64,000 bases of DNA, taken from contig CAVQNH010000042.1 of the NCBI GenBank assembly GCA_963713815.1, positions 248,001 through 312,000 of the forward strand. Direction: 5' to 3'. Source of the DNA: RYN-230 sp963713815 (GTDB lineage: Bacteria > Actinomycetota > Actinomycetes > Streptosporangiales > Streptosporangiaceae). Shown one piece after another: positions 63,451 through 64,000 of this stretch. The position numbers were made by a program, and so were the translations under genes. The notes below the pieces were generated by a model that was not told the DNA's origin, made no database searches, and saw nothing but the letters and a program-made list of their open reading frames with translations. Within the stretch, counting starts at the first letter, position 1. Every line of letters starts with the position of its first letter.

Positions 63451-64000
63451 ATGGATGACGTCGCGGTGATAGACGACCCGGCGGCCGCCGAGGCCTCACT
63501 GGACCCGGTCCGGGCCCGGCTGCTGGCCGCGCTGGCCGAGCCGGGGTCCGCGACCACCCTGGCCGCCCGGACCGGGCTCGCCCGGCAGAAGATCAACTAC
63601 CATCTGCGGGCCCTCGAACGGCACGGCCTGGTGGAGCTGGTCGAGGAGCGGCGGCGGGGCAACTGCACCGAGCGCGTGCTCCGCGCGACGGCCGCCTCGT
63701 ACGTGATCTCCCCGGCCGCGCTGCCCGCGGTGGCGCCGGACCCGGGGCGGGCCCCGGATCAGCTGTCCGCGTGGTGGCTGCTCACCCTGGCCGCCCGGCT
63801 GGTCCGGGAGGTGGGCGAGCTGATCACCCGGTCACGGGCGGCGGGGCGGCCGGTGGCCACGTTCGCGATCGACAGCGAGATCCGGTTCGCTTCCGCGGCG
63901 GACCGGGCCGCGTTCGCCCGCGAGCTCGGCGACACGGTCAAGGACCTGGCCGCCCGGTATCACCACCCGAACGCGGGGGACGGCCGGGACCACCGCCTGG
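63451..64000 (+). CDS. ArsR-type helix-turn-helix regulator (cut by window end)
   Basis: At least 183 residues, continuing past the window. A winged helix-turn-helix occupies about residues 16-75 (VRARLLAALAEPGSATTLAARTG, then QKINYHLRALERHGLVELVEERRRGN). The following region is helical (AWWLLTLAARLVREVGELI) and may bind a ligand or dimerise, as in ArsR-like repressors with C-terminal extensions. ATG at 63451 is behind a weak ribosome site (GGCGGT). Confidence 0.85.
   Translation, partial: MDDVAVIDDPAAAEASLDPVRARLLAALAEPGSATTLAARTGLARQKINYHLRALERHGLVELVEERRRGNCTERVLRATAASYVISPAALPAVAPDPGRAPDQLSAWWLLTLAARLVREVGELITRSRAAGRPVATFAIDSEIRFASAADRAAFARELGDTVKDLAARYHHPNAGDGRDHRL

Overview
The window is very GC-rich (protein-coding third positions are almost all G or C) and carries actinomycete hallmarks: a Streptomyces-type conservon (cvnABCD), mycothiol-linked families (an Rv2466c-like nitroreductase and a maleylpyruvate-isomerase/DinB protein), an Eis-type acetyltransferase, SpoIIE-type phosphatases and a hopanoid operon. 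A chromosome segment of a soil-type actinobacterium (Streptosporangiales or a relative) fits best; this placement is inference. No rRNA, tRNA, CRISPR, prophage or intact insertion sequence was seen.

Layout. 1-6.1 kb: broken kelch lipoprotein, aldo/keto reductase, LysR regulator divergent from a dihydrodipicolinate-synthase-like aldolase, and an acyl-CoA synthetase. 6.2-12 kb: NfeD/stomatin pair, menA, ilvD and a NERD-domain protein. 12.1-24.9 kb: amidase, penicillin-acylase-like gene (broken), membrane protein, malQ with an internal coding minisatellite, MFS transporter (broken), aminopeptidase N, nitroreductase and rpiB. 24.9-30.5 kb: small proteins, a TetR/DUF998 divergent pair with two visible operators, Eis acetyltransferase and a membrane SpoIIE phosphatase. 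30.6-34.7 kb: conservon on the minus strand. 35.7-45.1 kb: hopanoid operon hpnC-hpnD-hpnE-polyprenyl synthase-shc-(hpnG::ispH fusion)-hpnH. 45.2-55.5 kb: ABC exporter, multidomain phosphatase, flavin monooxygenase, ribokinase, MFS transporter and LysR regulator. 55.5-64 kb: a strong hairpin followed by a structured element, a DinB protein, a short NfeD/flotillin/HpnB cluster, two nearly identical secreted proteins, a GNAT acetyltransferase, long perfect palindromes and an HTH regulator running off the end.

How genes work together. The hopanoid operon makes polyprenyl diphosphate, squalene (HpnCDE), hopene (Shc) and adenosylhopane (HpnH), which HpnG then processes. IspH, which feeds the precursor pathway, is fused to HpnG. 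A probable hopanoid glycosyltransferase (HpnB) lies 13 kb away directly behind a flotillin, which suggests a link between hopanoids and membrane-domain scaffolds.

Two caveats apply. At least eight otherwise well-conserved genes are interrupted by single frameshifts (two in one gene), often at GC-rich runs; this pattern suggests uncorrected sequence errors more than mass gene decay. Second, short tandem repeats in multiples of 3 bp sit inside many core genes, and this segment seems unusually prone to minisatellite growth.
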